Shown here piece by piece: positions 34,939 through 42,626 of a DNA stretch of 64,000 nt. The DNA is taken from the NCBI RefSeq assembly GCF_030552475.1, contig NZ_JAUPED010000013.1, positions 1 to 64,000 on the forward strand, written 5' to 3'. How positions within the stretch are numbered: the stretch's first letter is position 1; every line of letters starts with the position of its first letter. Source of the stretch: Mariniflexile sp. AS56. GTDB lineage: Bacteria > Bacteroidota > Bacteroidia > Flavobacteriales > Flavobacteriaceae. Both the position numbers and the translations under genes were made by a program. A model generated the notes under the pieces. The model was not told where the DNA came from. It saw only the letters and a list, made by a program, of their open reading frames with translations, and ran no database searches.

Positions 34939-35061
34939 ATGAAAAATTTCAAACGCTTAGTAATTTTAATTACACTCATTTTTTTCGCAGGCAAAGTATT
35001 GTTTTCAGATTTTGAAATCTCAAAATCCGAAAACAAAATCACTGCTATTGTGAGTAAATAA
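34939..35061 (+). CDS. Small single-pass membrane peptide (40 aa)
   Basis: ATG at 34939 opens a 40-residue frame MKNFKRLVILITLIFFAGK then VLFSDFEISKSENK and so on to TAA at 35061. It shows a short basic N-terminus, one hydrophobic helix (about residues 7-22) and a polar tail, the pattern of a small membrane protein or a signal-like peptide. Terminator 35155 follows. No family recognised. The hydrophobic run and start context make it plausible, but there is no homologue evidence. Confidence 0.5.
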   Translation: MKNFKRLVILITLIFFAGKVLFSDFEISKSENKITAIVSK

Positions 35062-35154
35062 GGGAGTTGATTCTTTATGTAATGATTGTCCCCAATCAGT
35101 ATTGCGCCGTTTTTTTTAAAAACGTTAGTTAATAGAACATTTATTTTGGTTGGT

Positions 35155-35182
35155 AAATGCCCGAATTTTTATTCGGGCATTT
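35155..35182 (+). terminator. Terminator after the small ORF
   Basis: AAATGCCCGAAT pairs with ATTCGGGCATTT around TTTT, followed by a T-run. Confidence 0.88.
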
Positions 35183-35222
35183 TTTTATAATTATATTAGC
35201 AGAAGCTACACAGCGCATTTGT

Positions 35223-35230
35223 TATCTTTG
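35223..35230 (+). promoter_or_regulatory. -7 promoter box for the TPR gene, adjacent to its ATG
   Basis: TATCTTTG fits TAnnTTTG and ends only four bases before the ATG at 35235, so the transcript would begin at or near the start codon. Confidence 0.5.
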
Positions 35231-35234
35231 CCAC

Positions 35235-37010
35235 ATGAGAATCCTATTTGTTTTATGCTTTCTATTTAGTGCCCTTGTGTATGCGCAAGATGATGCATTG
35301 GCTTTAGATTACTATAAAAACGGGCATTTTGAAAAGGCCTTACTTGAGTATACGAAGTTGTATGAACAGGCACCTTCAAGTATTGATTATATTTCTAAAA
35401 TAATTAGTTCTCATCAAGAATTAGAGCAATACGACAAGGCTGAAACATTTTTGTTGAAATTAATGGACCGCGTTTCTTATCCGCCATTTATGGTGGAATT
35501 GGGTTACAATTATCAGCTTAGAAATAATTTACAACAAGCTAATTTCTACTATAATAAAGCCTTAACAAGTCTGGATGAAAAGCCGGCTTACGTGTCTCAT
35601 ATTGTTCGAGTTTTTCAAAGTCATTCCTTGGTAAATGAAGCTGTTATTGCTTACGAGAAAGTTATGGGGCTAAAGCCAGAATATAATTTTCATTTGCAAC
35701 TAGCACAATTATATGGCGAGCAAGGAAATATAGAAAAAATGTTTTCCAGTTATATTGTTTTTGCGCAGACTAACCCAATTGCTCTCCTTAATATTAAACG
35801 TGCTGTAAGCGATTTTATAAGTGAAAATAGCGAGAATGAAAACAACATTTTATTTAGAAAAATTTTACTTCGGAAGGCGCAACAAGAACCAGACATTCTT
35901 TGGAACGACTTATTAAGTTGGTTGTTTATTCAGCAAAACGATTTTAAAAAAGCATTTGTACAAGAGAAAGCGATCTTTAATAGGCAACCAGAAAGTTTAG
36001 ATAGAATAGAAGAATTGGCAGCCATTGCCTTGAATAAAAATGAACAAGAGATGGCTAAAGAAATTTATACGTTTATAACGATTACGGCTCAAGATTTAGA
36101 TGTTTTATTAGAAGCGCATTATAATTTAATTCAATTAGAAACAAAGCAAAGTACAAAAGAAAATTACGATGCTATTGATGCGCATTATCAAGCCTTGTTT
36201 ACTAAATTCGATACTTTTTCACAAACTTTAAAACTTCAAATAGCCTATGCTCATTTTTTAGCATTCCATAAAAATGAAACAAAAAAGGCAACTTCTTTTT
36301 TAGAAAAAGCATTGGAATTACCGCTGTCTGATAAACAACAAGCTGAAGTGAAATTAGAATTAGGCGATATTTTAGTTTTACAAGAAAAGTTTAATGATGC
36401 CTTAATTTACTATACGCAAATACAACGAAATGTAAAGAACAGTATCATTTCGCAAGAAGCGCGTTTTAAAGTTGCTAAAGCAAGTTATTATAAGGGTGAT
36501 TTTAAATGGGCAGAATCGCAACTTAAAATTTTAAAAGCATCAACATCACAACTTATTGCGAATGATGCCTTAGATTTAAAACTGCTTATTACCGATAATA
36601 AATATGAAGATTCACTGCAACTCGCTTTAAAAAAGTATGCTAAAGCAGATTTATTGTCCTTTCAAAATAGAAATGACGAGGCGATTGCACTTTTAACTAG
36701 CATTTTAAACGAACACAAAACGGAACCTATTATACCTCAGGCTTTATATAAACAAGCGCAATTATTTGAAGATAAAGCGCAGTTTGAAAAGGCTGAAGCC
36801 AATTATAATGCCATAATAGCTAATTACAGCGAGGGTATTTTAATAGACGATGCTTATTTTAAGTTGGCAGAACTGTACCAATATCAATTGAGCCAACCTG
36901 AAAAAGCAAAAGCATTATACGAAAAAATTATTTTTAATCATGCCGATAGTATTTACTTTGTAGATGCTAGAAAGCGTTATAGAGCTCTACGCGGCGATGC
37001 TATTAATTAG
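35235..37010 (+). CDS. Exported tetratricopeptide repeat protein
   Basis: The 591-residue protein starts with a signal peptide (MRILFVLCFLFSALVYAQ). A longer frame to 35157 exists but runs through a terminator hairpin and the -7 box, so ATG 35235 is preferred. The mature part is all helical TPR/SEL-like repeats: YYKNGHFEKALLEYTKLYEQ (about 27-46), NLQQANFYYNKALTSL, DFKKAFVQEKAIFNRQP, KFNDALIYYTQIQRN and the C-terminal QFEKAEANYNAIIANYSEG. They resemble an outer-membrane assembly or CheY/CDC27-like scaffold of the periplasm; exact partner unknown. Single gene; the next gene begins after 43 bases. Confidence 0.85.
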   Translation: MRILFVLCFLFSALVYAQDDALALDYYKNGHFEKALLEYTKLYEQAPSSIDYISKIISSHQELEQYDKAETFLLKLMDRVSYPPFMVELGYNYQLRNNLQQANFYYNKALTSLDEKPAYVSHIVRVFQSHSLVNEAVIAYEKVMGLKPEYNFHLQLAQLYGEQGNIEKMFSSYIVFAQTNPIALLNIKRAVSDFISENSENENNILFRKILLRKAQQEPDILWNDLLSWLFIQQNDFKKAFVQEKAIFNRQPESLDRIEELAAIALNKNEQEMAKEIYTFITITAQDLDVLLEAHYNLIQLETKQSTKENYDAIDAHYQALFTKFDTFSQTLKLQIAYAHFLAFHKNETKKATSFLEKALELPLSDKQQAEVKLELGDILVLQEKFNDALIYYTQIQRNVKNSIISQEARFKVAKASYYKGDFKWAESQLKILKASTSQLIANDALDLKLLITDNKYEDSLQLALKKYAKADLLSFQNRNDEAIALLTSILNEHKTEPIIPQALYKQAQLFEDKAQFEKAEANYNAIIANYSEGILIDDAYFKLAELYQYQLSQPEKAKALYEKIIFNHADSIYFVDARKRYRALRGDAIN

Positions 37011-37053
37011 CCGTTATTTCACCTAACAAATCAATAAAACAATTCAACCTTAC

Positions 37054-37380
37054 ATGTACATATATAACGTTACCTCAAGTATAGACGATAGCATCCACCA
37101 ACAATGGTTAACTTGGATGAAAGAAGAACACATTCCGCAAGTTTTAGCTACCGGTAAATTTGAAAAAGCAACCCTTTCTAGAGTATTGATAGAAGAAGAT
37201 ATGGGTGGTGTTACCTATTCGGTACAATATAGAGTGGCTTCTCGTGAAGTTTTAGACGCCTACTATAATGAAGACGCACCAAAATTAAGAAGCGAAGGCC
37301 TTAGAAAGTTTGCCGATAAAGTATTAGCATTTAGAACAGAGCTTGAAATTGTTGATGAGTATTCAGTTACATTCAATTAA
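37054..37380 (+). CDS. DUF4286 family protein
   Basis: The 108-residue cytoplasmic protein has a compact ferredoxin-like pattern: YIYNVTSSIDDSIHQQWLTWMKEEHIPQVLATGKFEKATLSRVL followed by YSVQYRVASREVLDAYYNEDAPKLRSEGLRKF. That is the DUF4286 signature (dimeric alpha-beta barrel-like). Function unknown. It lies between the TPR gene and rsmA on the same strand; such a neighbour of rsmA is common in Flavobacteriaceae. Confidence 0.82.
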   Translation: MYIYNVTSSIDDSIHQQWLTWMKEEHIPQVLATGKFEKATLSRVLIEEDMGGVTYSVQYRVASREVLDAYYNEDAPKLRSEGLRKFADKVLAFRTELEIVDEYSVTFN

Positions 37381-37441
37381 CAATTTCAATTAATTTTAGG
37401 TCTCGGCTTCTTTGCGAGCAAAACTTAGTATCTTCGTAAAT

Positions 37442-38269
37442 ATGCCTTCAAACAACAAAAACATCCGTAAATCTGTGTCAAATACCCCAAATCAACATCA
37501 AGTTAAAGCAAAAAAGCATTTAGGTCAACATTTCTTAAACGATGAGCTTATCGCAGAAAAAATAGCCGATACACTCACCCTTAATAATTACAACACCGTT
37601 TTAGAAATTGGTCCAGGTATGGGTGTGCTTACCAAATACTTGCTTAAAAAGGAGGTTACTACACATGTTATTGAAATAGATACCGAATCGGTAGCCTATT
37701 TACAAGCTAATTACTTAAATCTGGCATCTCGAATTATTGAGAAAGATTTTTTAAAATACGATTTAAACGAGGTGTTTAAAGGGGAATCTTTTGCTATTAT
37801 TGGTAATTTCCCGTATAATATTTCAACTCAAATTGTATTTAAAACCTTGGAGATGCGCGATCAAATTCCTGAATTTTCAGGGATGTTTCAAAAGGAAGTA
37901 GCACAGCGTATTTGCTCGAAAGAAGGCAGTAAAGTATACGGTATTTTATCGGTGTTAACACAAGCTTATTACGAGGCAGAATATTTATTTACAGTACCGC
38001 CATCGGTATTCAACCCGCCACCAAAAGTAGAATCAGGTGTATTACGACTTACAAGAAAAGCAGACTATTCATTACCATGTGATGATGCCTTATTTTTCAA
38101 AGTTGTAAAAACAGCCTTTCAACAGCGCAGAAAAACACTTAGAAATAGTTTAAAAACATTCAATTTAAGCGATAGTTTAAGAGAAGATAGTATATTTGAC
38201 AAACGTCCAGAACAATTAAACGTGCAGCAGTTTATTCAGCTTACGCAATTAATTGATAAAGACATGTAA
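37442..38269 (+). CDS. rsmA: 16S rRNA (adenine1518/1519-N6)-dimethyltransferase
   Basis: RsmA/KsgA dimethylates two adjacent adenines of 16S rRNA helix 45. Residues (from ATG 37442) include [24 protein letters not shown], the SAM motif [27 protein letters not shown], motif [16 protein letters not shown], and [12 protein letters not shown]. The frame is open further up to 37412, but [11 protein letters not shown] is the likely start because the upstream residues are unlike the family. Length 275. mgtE starts at or shortly after its end. Confidence 0.95.
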   Translation: MPSNNKNIRKSVSNTPNQHQVKAKKHLGQHFLNDELIAEKIADTLTLNNYNTVLEIGPGMGVLTKYLLKKEVTTHVIEIDTESVAYLQANYLNLASRIIEKDFLKYDLNEVFKGESFAIIGNFPYNISTQIVFKTLEMRDQIPEFSGMFQKEVAQRICSKEGSKVYGILSVLTQAYYEAEYLFTVPPSVFNPPPKVESGVLRLTRKADYSLPCDDALFFKVVKTAFQQRRKTLRNSLKTFNLSDSLREDSIFDKRPEQLNVQQFIQLTQLIDKDM

Positions 38270-39653
38270 ACATCGCATTTTGTCTGAAGAAATAGAAAAC
38301 ATACAATTTGAACTAACCGATGATTTAATCAATCAGGTAGAACGTCTCATTGAAGCAAGCGATGACAAAGCCCTTCATAAACTTTTAAAAGACTTTCATT
38401 ACGCCGATATTGCCGAAATTCTAGATGAATTAGATTTAGACGAGGCTATTTACATCATCAAACTGTTAGATTCGGAAACTACGGCCGATATCTTAATGGA
38501 GCTCGATGAAGACAATCGAGAAAAAGTTTTAAGAAATTTATCGTCCAAAGAAATTGCAGACGAAATTGGTGAATTAGATACCGATGATGCTGCCGATATT
38601 ATTTCTGAATTACCCGAATCGCGTAAGCGCGAAGTCATCTCTCATATTGAAGACGAAGAACACAAGGCCGAAATTGAAGAATTACTGGCCTATGATGAAG
38701 ATACAGCGGGTGGACTTATGGCAAAAGAGCTTGTTAAAGTTTATGAAACCTGGACTGTTGCTGGCTGTTTACGTCGTATAAGAGGGCAAGCCAAAGAAGT
38801 AAGGCGTGTACACTCCATTTACGTTGTCGATAAAAAAGACAAATTGGTTGGGCGCCTATCTCTAAAAGATCTTATTGTTGCTAAAAGCGACCAAAAAATA
38901 GCAGAACTGGCCAACTCTAGTGTCGATTATGTAAATGTACATGACGATGTTGAAGATGTGGCCCGTGTTATGCAGAAATACGATTTAGAAGCCATTCCTG
39001 TAGTAGATGATAATCATATACTTTTAGGAAGAATCACCATTGACGATATTGTAGACGTCATGAAAGAAGAGGCCGAAAAAGATTATCAATTAGCCGCTGG
39101 TATTACAGCCGATGTCGAGGCTGATGATAGTATTTGGGAGCTCACCAAAGCCCGCTTACCATGGTTATTAATAGGTATGTTTGGCGGTATTGGGGCAGCA
39201 AGTATTATTAATGGGTTTAGCGATGCCATGCTAAAATTCCCGGCGCTATTAATGTTTATTCCACTTATTCAAGCAACTGCCGGAAATGTGGGGGTGCAAT
39301 CATCTGCTATTATCGTTCAAGGTTTGGCAAACGATTCTATAGACGGGAACATTTTAAGCAGACTTTTTAAAGAGTTTTTACTAGGCTTAGTCAACGGGCT
39401 TGCCATTGCTTGTATCGTTTTGGTTATCAGTCATTTTGCATTTCATACTACGTATTTAGAGTCTTTAACCATCTGTGTAGCCTTAGTTTCTGTAATTATT
39501 ATGGCTGCATTAATAGGCACATTTATTCCTATATTTTTAGACAAACGCGGTATCGATGCAGCCGTAGCTACGGGGCCATTCATTACCACAAGCAACGATG
39601 TATTTGGTATTTTAATGTACTTCTTAATTGCAAAGTTTATATTAGGTTTTTAA
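38253..39653 (+). CDS. mgtE: Magnesium transporter MgtE
   Basis: A Mg2+-selective inner membrane channel, 466 residues from ATG 38253. It has an N-terminal helical MgtE_N domain ([23 protein letters not shown]...[18 protein letters not shown]), two CBS domains (about 145-270; [26 protein letters not shown] and [28 protein letters not shown]) and five TM helices ([11 protein letters not shown] to [13 protein letters not shown]) with [19 protein letters not shown]. The ATG at 38253 overlaps rsmA by 17 bases; a TTG at 38280 ten bases after rsmA is an alternative start that would avoid the overlap. Translational coupling with rsmA is likely either way. Confidence 0.94.
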   Translation: MIKTCKHRILSEEIENIQFELTDDLINQVERLIEASDDKALHKLLKDFHYADIAEILDELDLDEAIYIIKLLDSETTADILMELDEDNREKVLRNLSSKEIADEIGELDTDDAADIISELPESRKREVISHIEDEEHKAEIEELLAYDEDTAGGLMAKELVKVYETWTVAGCLRRIRGQAKEVRRVHSIYVVDKKDKLVGRLSLKDLIVAKSDQKIAELANSSVDYVNVHDDVEDVARVMQKYDLEAIPVVDDNHILLGRITIDDIVDVMKEEAEKDYQLAAGITADVEADDSIWELTKARLPWLLIGMFGGIGAASIINGFSDAMLKFPALLMFIPLIQATAGNVGVQSSAIIVQGLANDSIDGNILSRLFKEFLLGLVNGLAIACIVLVISHFAFHTTYLESLTICVALVSVIIMAALIGTFIPIFLDKRGIDAAVATGPFITTSNDVFGILMYFLIAKFILGF

Positions 39654-39660
39654 ATAATTT

Positions 39661-39810
39661 GGGCGTTACCCTATCGGGTCGGGCTATCCATTACAATCTT
39701 TCTAAACGTCTTTGCGAGGACGAATGACGAAGCAATCTGCCAATTTATATTTCTATCAAAGTTGAGTTCTTTTTTAGTTTAAAAAGGATTTCCATTTCTA
39801 TCCCTAACGC
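39661..39810. repeat. Dispersed intergenic repeat, GGGCGTTA family, copy 3 (150 bp)
   Basis: It starts GGGCGTTACCCTATCGGGTC then GGGCTATCCATTACAATCTT, and ends AAAAAGGATTTCCATTTCTA then TCCCTAACGC, so both ends belong to the family of copies 1 and 2, but the 80-base middle is different and contains a nested element (39707-39740). Confidence 0.85.
39707..39740. repeat. REP-like arm nested in repeat copy 3
   Basis: CGTCTTTGCGAGGACGAATG then ACGAAGCAATCTGC resembles the arms of the element at 29137-29227 (CGTCATTGC.AGG..ACGAAGC.ATCT). It is flanked on both sides by sequence of the GGGCGTTA repeat, so it looks inserted. Confidence 0.65.
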
Positions 39811-39983
39811 GGTCGTATCTGTAAAGTACAGTTAGAGTTCTATTTTCAGTTTTGTTTGTTTAAAACTTCCTAAATTTACAGCCTAATTTGTGTTCATGAA
39901 ACTTTCATAATATTCTCCCGGATACCTAAGAGAATAATTATAAGGAAGCAGCATATGGCCATAAAAAATAAGCATTTAAACAC

Positions 39984-40919
39984 ATGAAAATTCTCCACCT
40001 AGATACCAACCACGAGTTGTTAATCAATCAATTATCCAATTTAGGCTTTACCAATCATGAAGATTATACCTCTTCAAAAAATGATATTGAAGCTAAAATT
40101 AAGGACTACGATGGTATCGTTTTAAGAAGTCGTTTTTCCATAGATAAACAATTTCTAAATGCCGCAACCAACCTAAAATTTATAGGTCGAGTAGGTGCAG
40201 GATTAGAAAATATAGATTGTGCGTATGCCGAACAAAAAGGCATTACATTAATCGCAGCCCCAGAAGGCAATAGAAACGCGGTTGGCGAACACGCTTTGGG
40301 TATGTTACTGTCACTTTTCAATAAACTAAACAAAGCCGATCAAGAAGTTAGAAATGGTAAATGGCAACGCGAAGCCAACCGAGGTATCGAACTCGATGGT
40401 AGAACCGTAGGGCTTATTGGTTACGGCAATATGGGAAAAGCTTTCGCTAAAAAACTACGCGGTTTTGATGTTGAGGTTTTATGCTACGATATAAAAGAAG
40501 GTGTGGGTGATGCCAATGCAAAACAAGTAACACTTAAAGAATTTCAAGAAAAGGTTGAGGTAGTGAGTTTGCATACACCACAAACCGCTTTAACGTTAAA
40601 CATGATGGATGCCACTTTTATCAACCAATTTAAAAACTCATTTTGGTTTATAAACACAGCACGTGGTAAAAGTGTAGTGACCCAAGATTTGGTTTCCGCA
40701 TTAAAATCTGGTAAAATTCTTGGAGCAGGTTTAGACGTTTTAGAATACGAAAAAGCATCCTTTGAAGATATGTTTACTTCCATCATGCCCGAGCCCTTTC
40801 AATATTTAATAGCAGCTCAAAATGTGTTGTTAACACCACATGTTGCCGGTTGGACTATGGAAAGCAAAGAAAAACTAGCACAAACCATTGTCGATAAGAT
40901 TAAAGCAAAATTTTGTTAA
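39984..40919 (+). CDS. D-isomer 2-hydroxyacid dehydrogenase (SerA/phosphoglycerate dehydrogenase-like)
   Basis: The 311-residue NAD-dependent dehydrogenase has FIGRVGAGLENIDCAYAEQKGI, the Rossmann GLIGYGNMGKAFAKKL (GxGxxG, about 141-156), the catalytic Arg in FINTARGKSVV, GAGLDVLE with the acidic residue, and the catalytic His in LLTPHVAGWT. It could be D-3-phosphoglycerate dehydrogenase for serine synthesis or another hydroxyacid dehydrogenase; no ACT domain is present and no serB/serC neighbour is seen, so the substrate is left open. Downstream gene 40945 starts 25 bases later. Confidence 0.85.
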   Translation: MKILHLDTNHELLINQLSNLGFTNHEDYTSSKNDIEAKIKDYDGIVLRSRFSIDKQFLNAATNLKFIGRVGAGLENIDCAYAEQKGITLIAAPEGNRNAVGEHALGMLLSLFNKLNKADQEVRNGKWQREANRGIELDGRTVGLIGYGNMGKAFAKKLRGFDVEVLCYDIKEGVGDANAKQVTLKEFQEKVEVVSLHTPQTALTLNMMDATFINQFKNSFWFINTARGKSVVTQDLVSALKSGKILGAGLDVLEYEKASFEDMFTSIMPEPFQYLIAAQNVLLTPHVAGWTMESKEKLAQTIVDKIKAKFC

Positions 40920-40944
40920 CTTTAGATTTCTAAAAGTTAGCACT

Positions 40945-41403
40945 ATGCAATACGAGGCCAATTCACCTGAAGATTATATTAATCAACTTCCTGAAGACAG
41001 AAAGGAGGCTATTACAAAGTTGCGTGCTATCATTAAAAAAAACTTACCAAAAGGTTTTGAAGAGACTATTAGTTATGGTATGATTGGTTATGTGGTACCG
41101 CATGCTATATATCCAGATGGGTATCATTGCACCCCAGAACTACCTTTACCATTTATGAATATTGCATCCCAGAAAAACTCAATAAACGTGTATCATTCGG
41201 GTGTATATGCTAAAAAAGAATTGTACGATTGGTTTGTTGCCGAGTATCCAAAACATTGTAAACGTAAACTCGATATGGGAAAAAGTTGCGTGCGTTTTAA
41301 ATATTTAGATGATATTCCGTATCAACTCATTGGCGAATTAGCATCCAAAATGACGGTCGAGACATGGATAACTATTTATGAGAAAAATATAAAAAAGACA
41401 TAG
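40945..41403 (+). CDS. DUF1801 (YdhG-like) protein
   Basis: The 152-residue cytoplasmic protein begins MQYEANSPEDYINQLPEDRKEAITKLRAIIKKNLPKGFEE, followed by YGMIGYVVP and the conserved FMNIASQKNSINVYHSGVY and ELYDWFVAEYPKH. This is the DUF1801 alpha-beta fold (frataxin-like in the YdhG family). The frame extends upstream to 40888, overlapping the dehydrogenase gene, but the family start is at ATG 40945. Function unknown. The VOC gene follows after two bases, so the two are probably co-translated. Confidence 0.85.
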   Translation: MQYEANSPEDYINQLPEDRKEAITKLRAIIKKNLPKGFEETISYGMIGYVVPHAIYPDGYHCTPELPLPFMNIASQKNSINVYHSGVYAKKELYDWFVAEYPKHCKRKLDMGKSCVRFKYLDDIPYQLIGELASKMTVETWITIYEKNIKKT

Positions 41404-41405
41404 AC

Positions 41406-41792
41406 ATGAAAAAGCGAGTTACAGGTATTGGCGGATTGTTTTTTAAAACCAAAAACCCAGGTGATACCAAAGATTGGTATAAAAAACACTTAGGTTTTAA
41501 TATAAATGATTACGGTGCTACTTTTTGGTGGAAAGACAAAGAAGGGAAAGACTGCACGACACAATGGAGTCCGTTTGCCGAGGACACGAAGTATTACGAG
41601 CCATCAAAAAAAGACTTTATGTTCAATTATCGGGTTGAAAATTTAGTTGAATTACTGCAAGTATTAAAAGAAGAAGGCGTTACCATTGTAGGGGAGATGG
41701 AAGAATACGAATATGGAAAGTTTGGTTGGATTTTAGATAACGACGGTAACAAAATTGAACTTTGGGAACCTATAGATGCTGCTTTTAAGTAA
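41406..41792 (+). CDS. VOC (glyoxalase/bleomycin resistance-type) protein
   Basis: The 128-residue protein has the VOC beta-alpha-beta-beta-beta pattern: VTGIGGLFFKTKNPGDTKDWYKKHLGF, then MFNYRVENLVELLQVLKEEGV and FGWILDNDGNKIELWEP. The conserved terminal Glu (KIELWEP) could bind metal; other metal ligands are not obvious. It could be a small-molecule binder or isomerase rather than a true glyoxalase. Starts two bases after the DUF1801 gene. Confidence 0.88.
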   Translation: MKKRVTGIGGLFFKTKNPGDTKDWYKKHLGFNINDYGATFWWKDKEGKDCTTQWSPFAEDTKYYEPSKKDFMFNYRVENLVELLQVLKEEGVTIVGEMEEYEYGKFGWILDNDGNKIELWEPIDAAFK

Positions 41793-41835
41793 ATATCATA
41801 TATTTTTACCCATCAATTAACACAGACCAACCAAT

Positions 41836-42600
41836 TTGACCTATTTCGAAATTCTAGAATCTTTTCATTTATCCGTATTACAATGGGCTGCCATTGGTTT
41901 TGCGGTGTTTTTATTAGGCATGTCAAAGTCAGGTATTAAAGGCATCGGTATAATTATAGTTGTTATCCTCGCTTTTGTTTTTGGAGAAAAAACATCTACA
42001 GGTATCTTACTTCCTCTGTTAATTTGTGCCGATATTTTTGCTGTGGTGTATTATAACAAGCACGCGCAATGGCATTATATAAGAAAGCTGTTACCCGCTA
42101 TGGTTATTGGTGTTTTAGTGGGTGTGTGGATAGGAAATGATATTTCTGAAGTTGTTTTTAAACGCACTATGGCGGTTATCATTATTGTTTCGGTACTTAT
42201 AATGTTTTACATGGAAAACCGAAAATCCACCGACATACCAACAAATAAATGGTTTTCAAACGGCTCGGGCTTTCTTGCGGGGTTTACTACGATGGTAGGT
42301 AATTTGGCAGGGCCAATTTCCAATATTTATTTTCTAGCCATGAGAATGCCTAAAAACGAGTTTATTGGTACAGCTGCTTGGTTATTCTTTATAATAAACG
42401 TCTTTAAATTACCCTTTCATTTCTTTGTATGGAAAACAGTTAGTTTAGATACCTTAATTTTAAATTCGGTTTTAATCCCCATGGTTATTTTGGGCTTTTT
42501 CCTGGGCGCTTATATTGTAAAACTTATTTCGAATGTAAATTACAGACGCTTCATACTTATAGTTACTGCTTTAGGCGGTATCATAATGTTGTTTCGATAA
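41836..42600 (+). CDS. TSUP-family permease (TauE/SafE-like)
   Basis: The 254-residue integral membrane protein has about seven to eight helices (AAIGFAVFLLGMSKSGIKGIGIIIVVILAFVFGE, ICADIFAVVYY, MVIGVLVGVWIG, MAVIIIVSVLIMFYM, AGFTTMVGNLAGPISNIYFLAM, VILGFFLGAYIVKLI, FILIVTALGGIIMLF). The GxxxxGSGKGI-like start (GMSKSGIKGIG) is typical of the family, which moves sulfite, sulfonates or other organic anions. Substrate unknown. Start codon is TTG at 41836 with no ATG earlier in frame. Convergent with the acyltransferase gene that ends at 42627. Confidence 0.85.
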   Translation: MTYFEILESFHLSVLQWAAIGFAVFLLGMSKSGIKGIGIIIVVILAFVFGEKTSTGILLPLLICADIFAVVYYNKHAQWHYIRKLLPAMVIGVLVGVWIGNDISEVVFKRTMAVIIIVSVLIMFYMENRKSTDIPTNKWFSNGSGFLAGFTTMVGNLAGPISNIYFLAMRMPKNEFIGTAAWLFFIINVFKLPFHFFVWKTVSLDTLILNSVLIPMVILGFFLGAYIVKLISNVNYRRFILIVTALGGIIMLFR

Positions 42601-42626
42601 GGTTTGAAGTTCAAAAAATAGAGGTT

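Larger units (their letters stand above)
39654..39983. other. Intergenic region with repeat copy 3
   Basis: 330 bases after mgtE. It holds the third GGGCGTTA repeat (39661-39810) with a nested REP-like arm. From 39811 to 39983 there is AT-rich sequence, including TTTGTTTGTTTAAAACTTCC and TAAATTTAC, and no gene. Confidence 0.7.

Noticed and set aside
35157-35234. Longer N-terminus for the TPR protein
   Set aside because: The added 26 residues are encoded by a terminator hairpin and the promoter box; the signal peptide starts at 35235.
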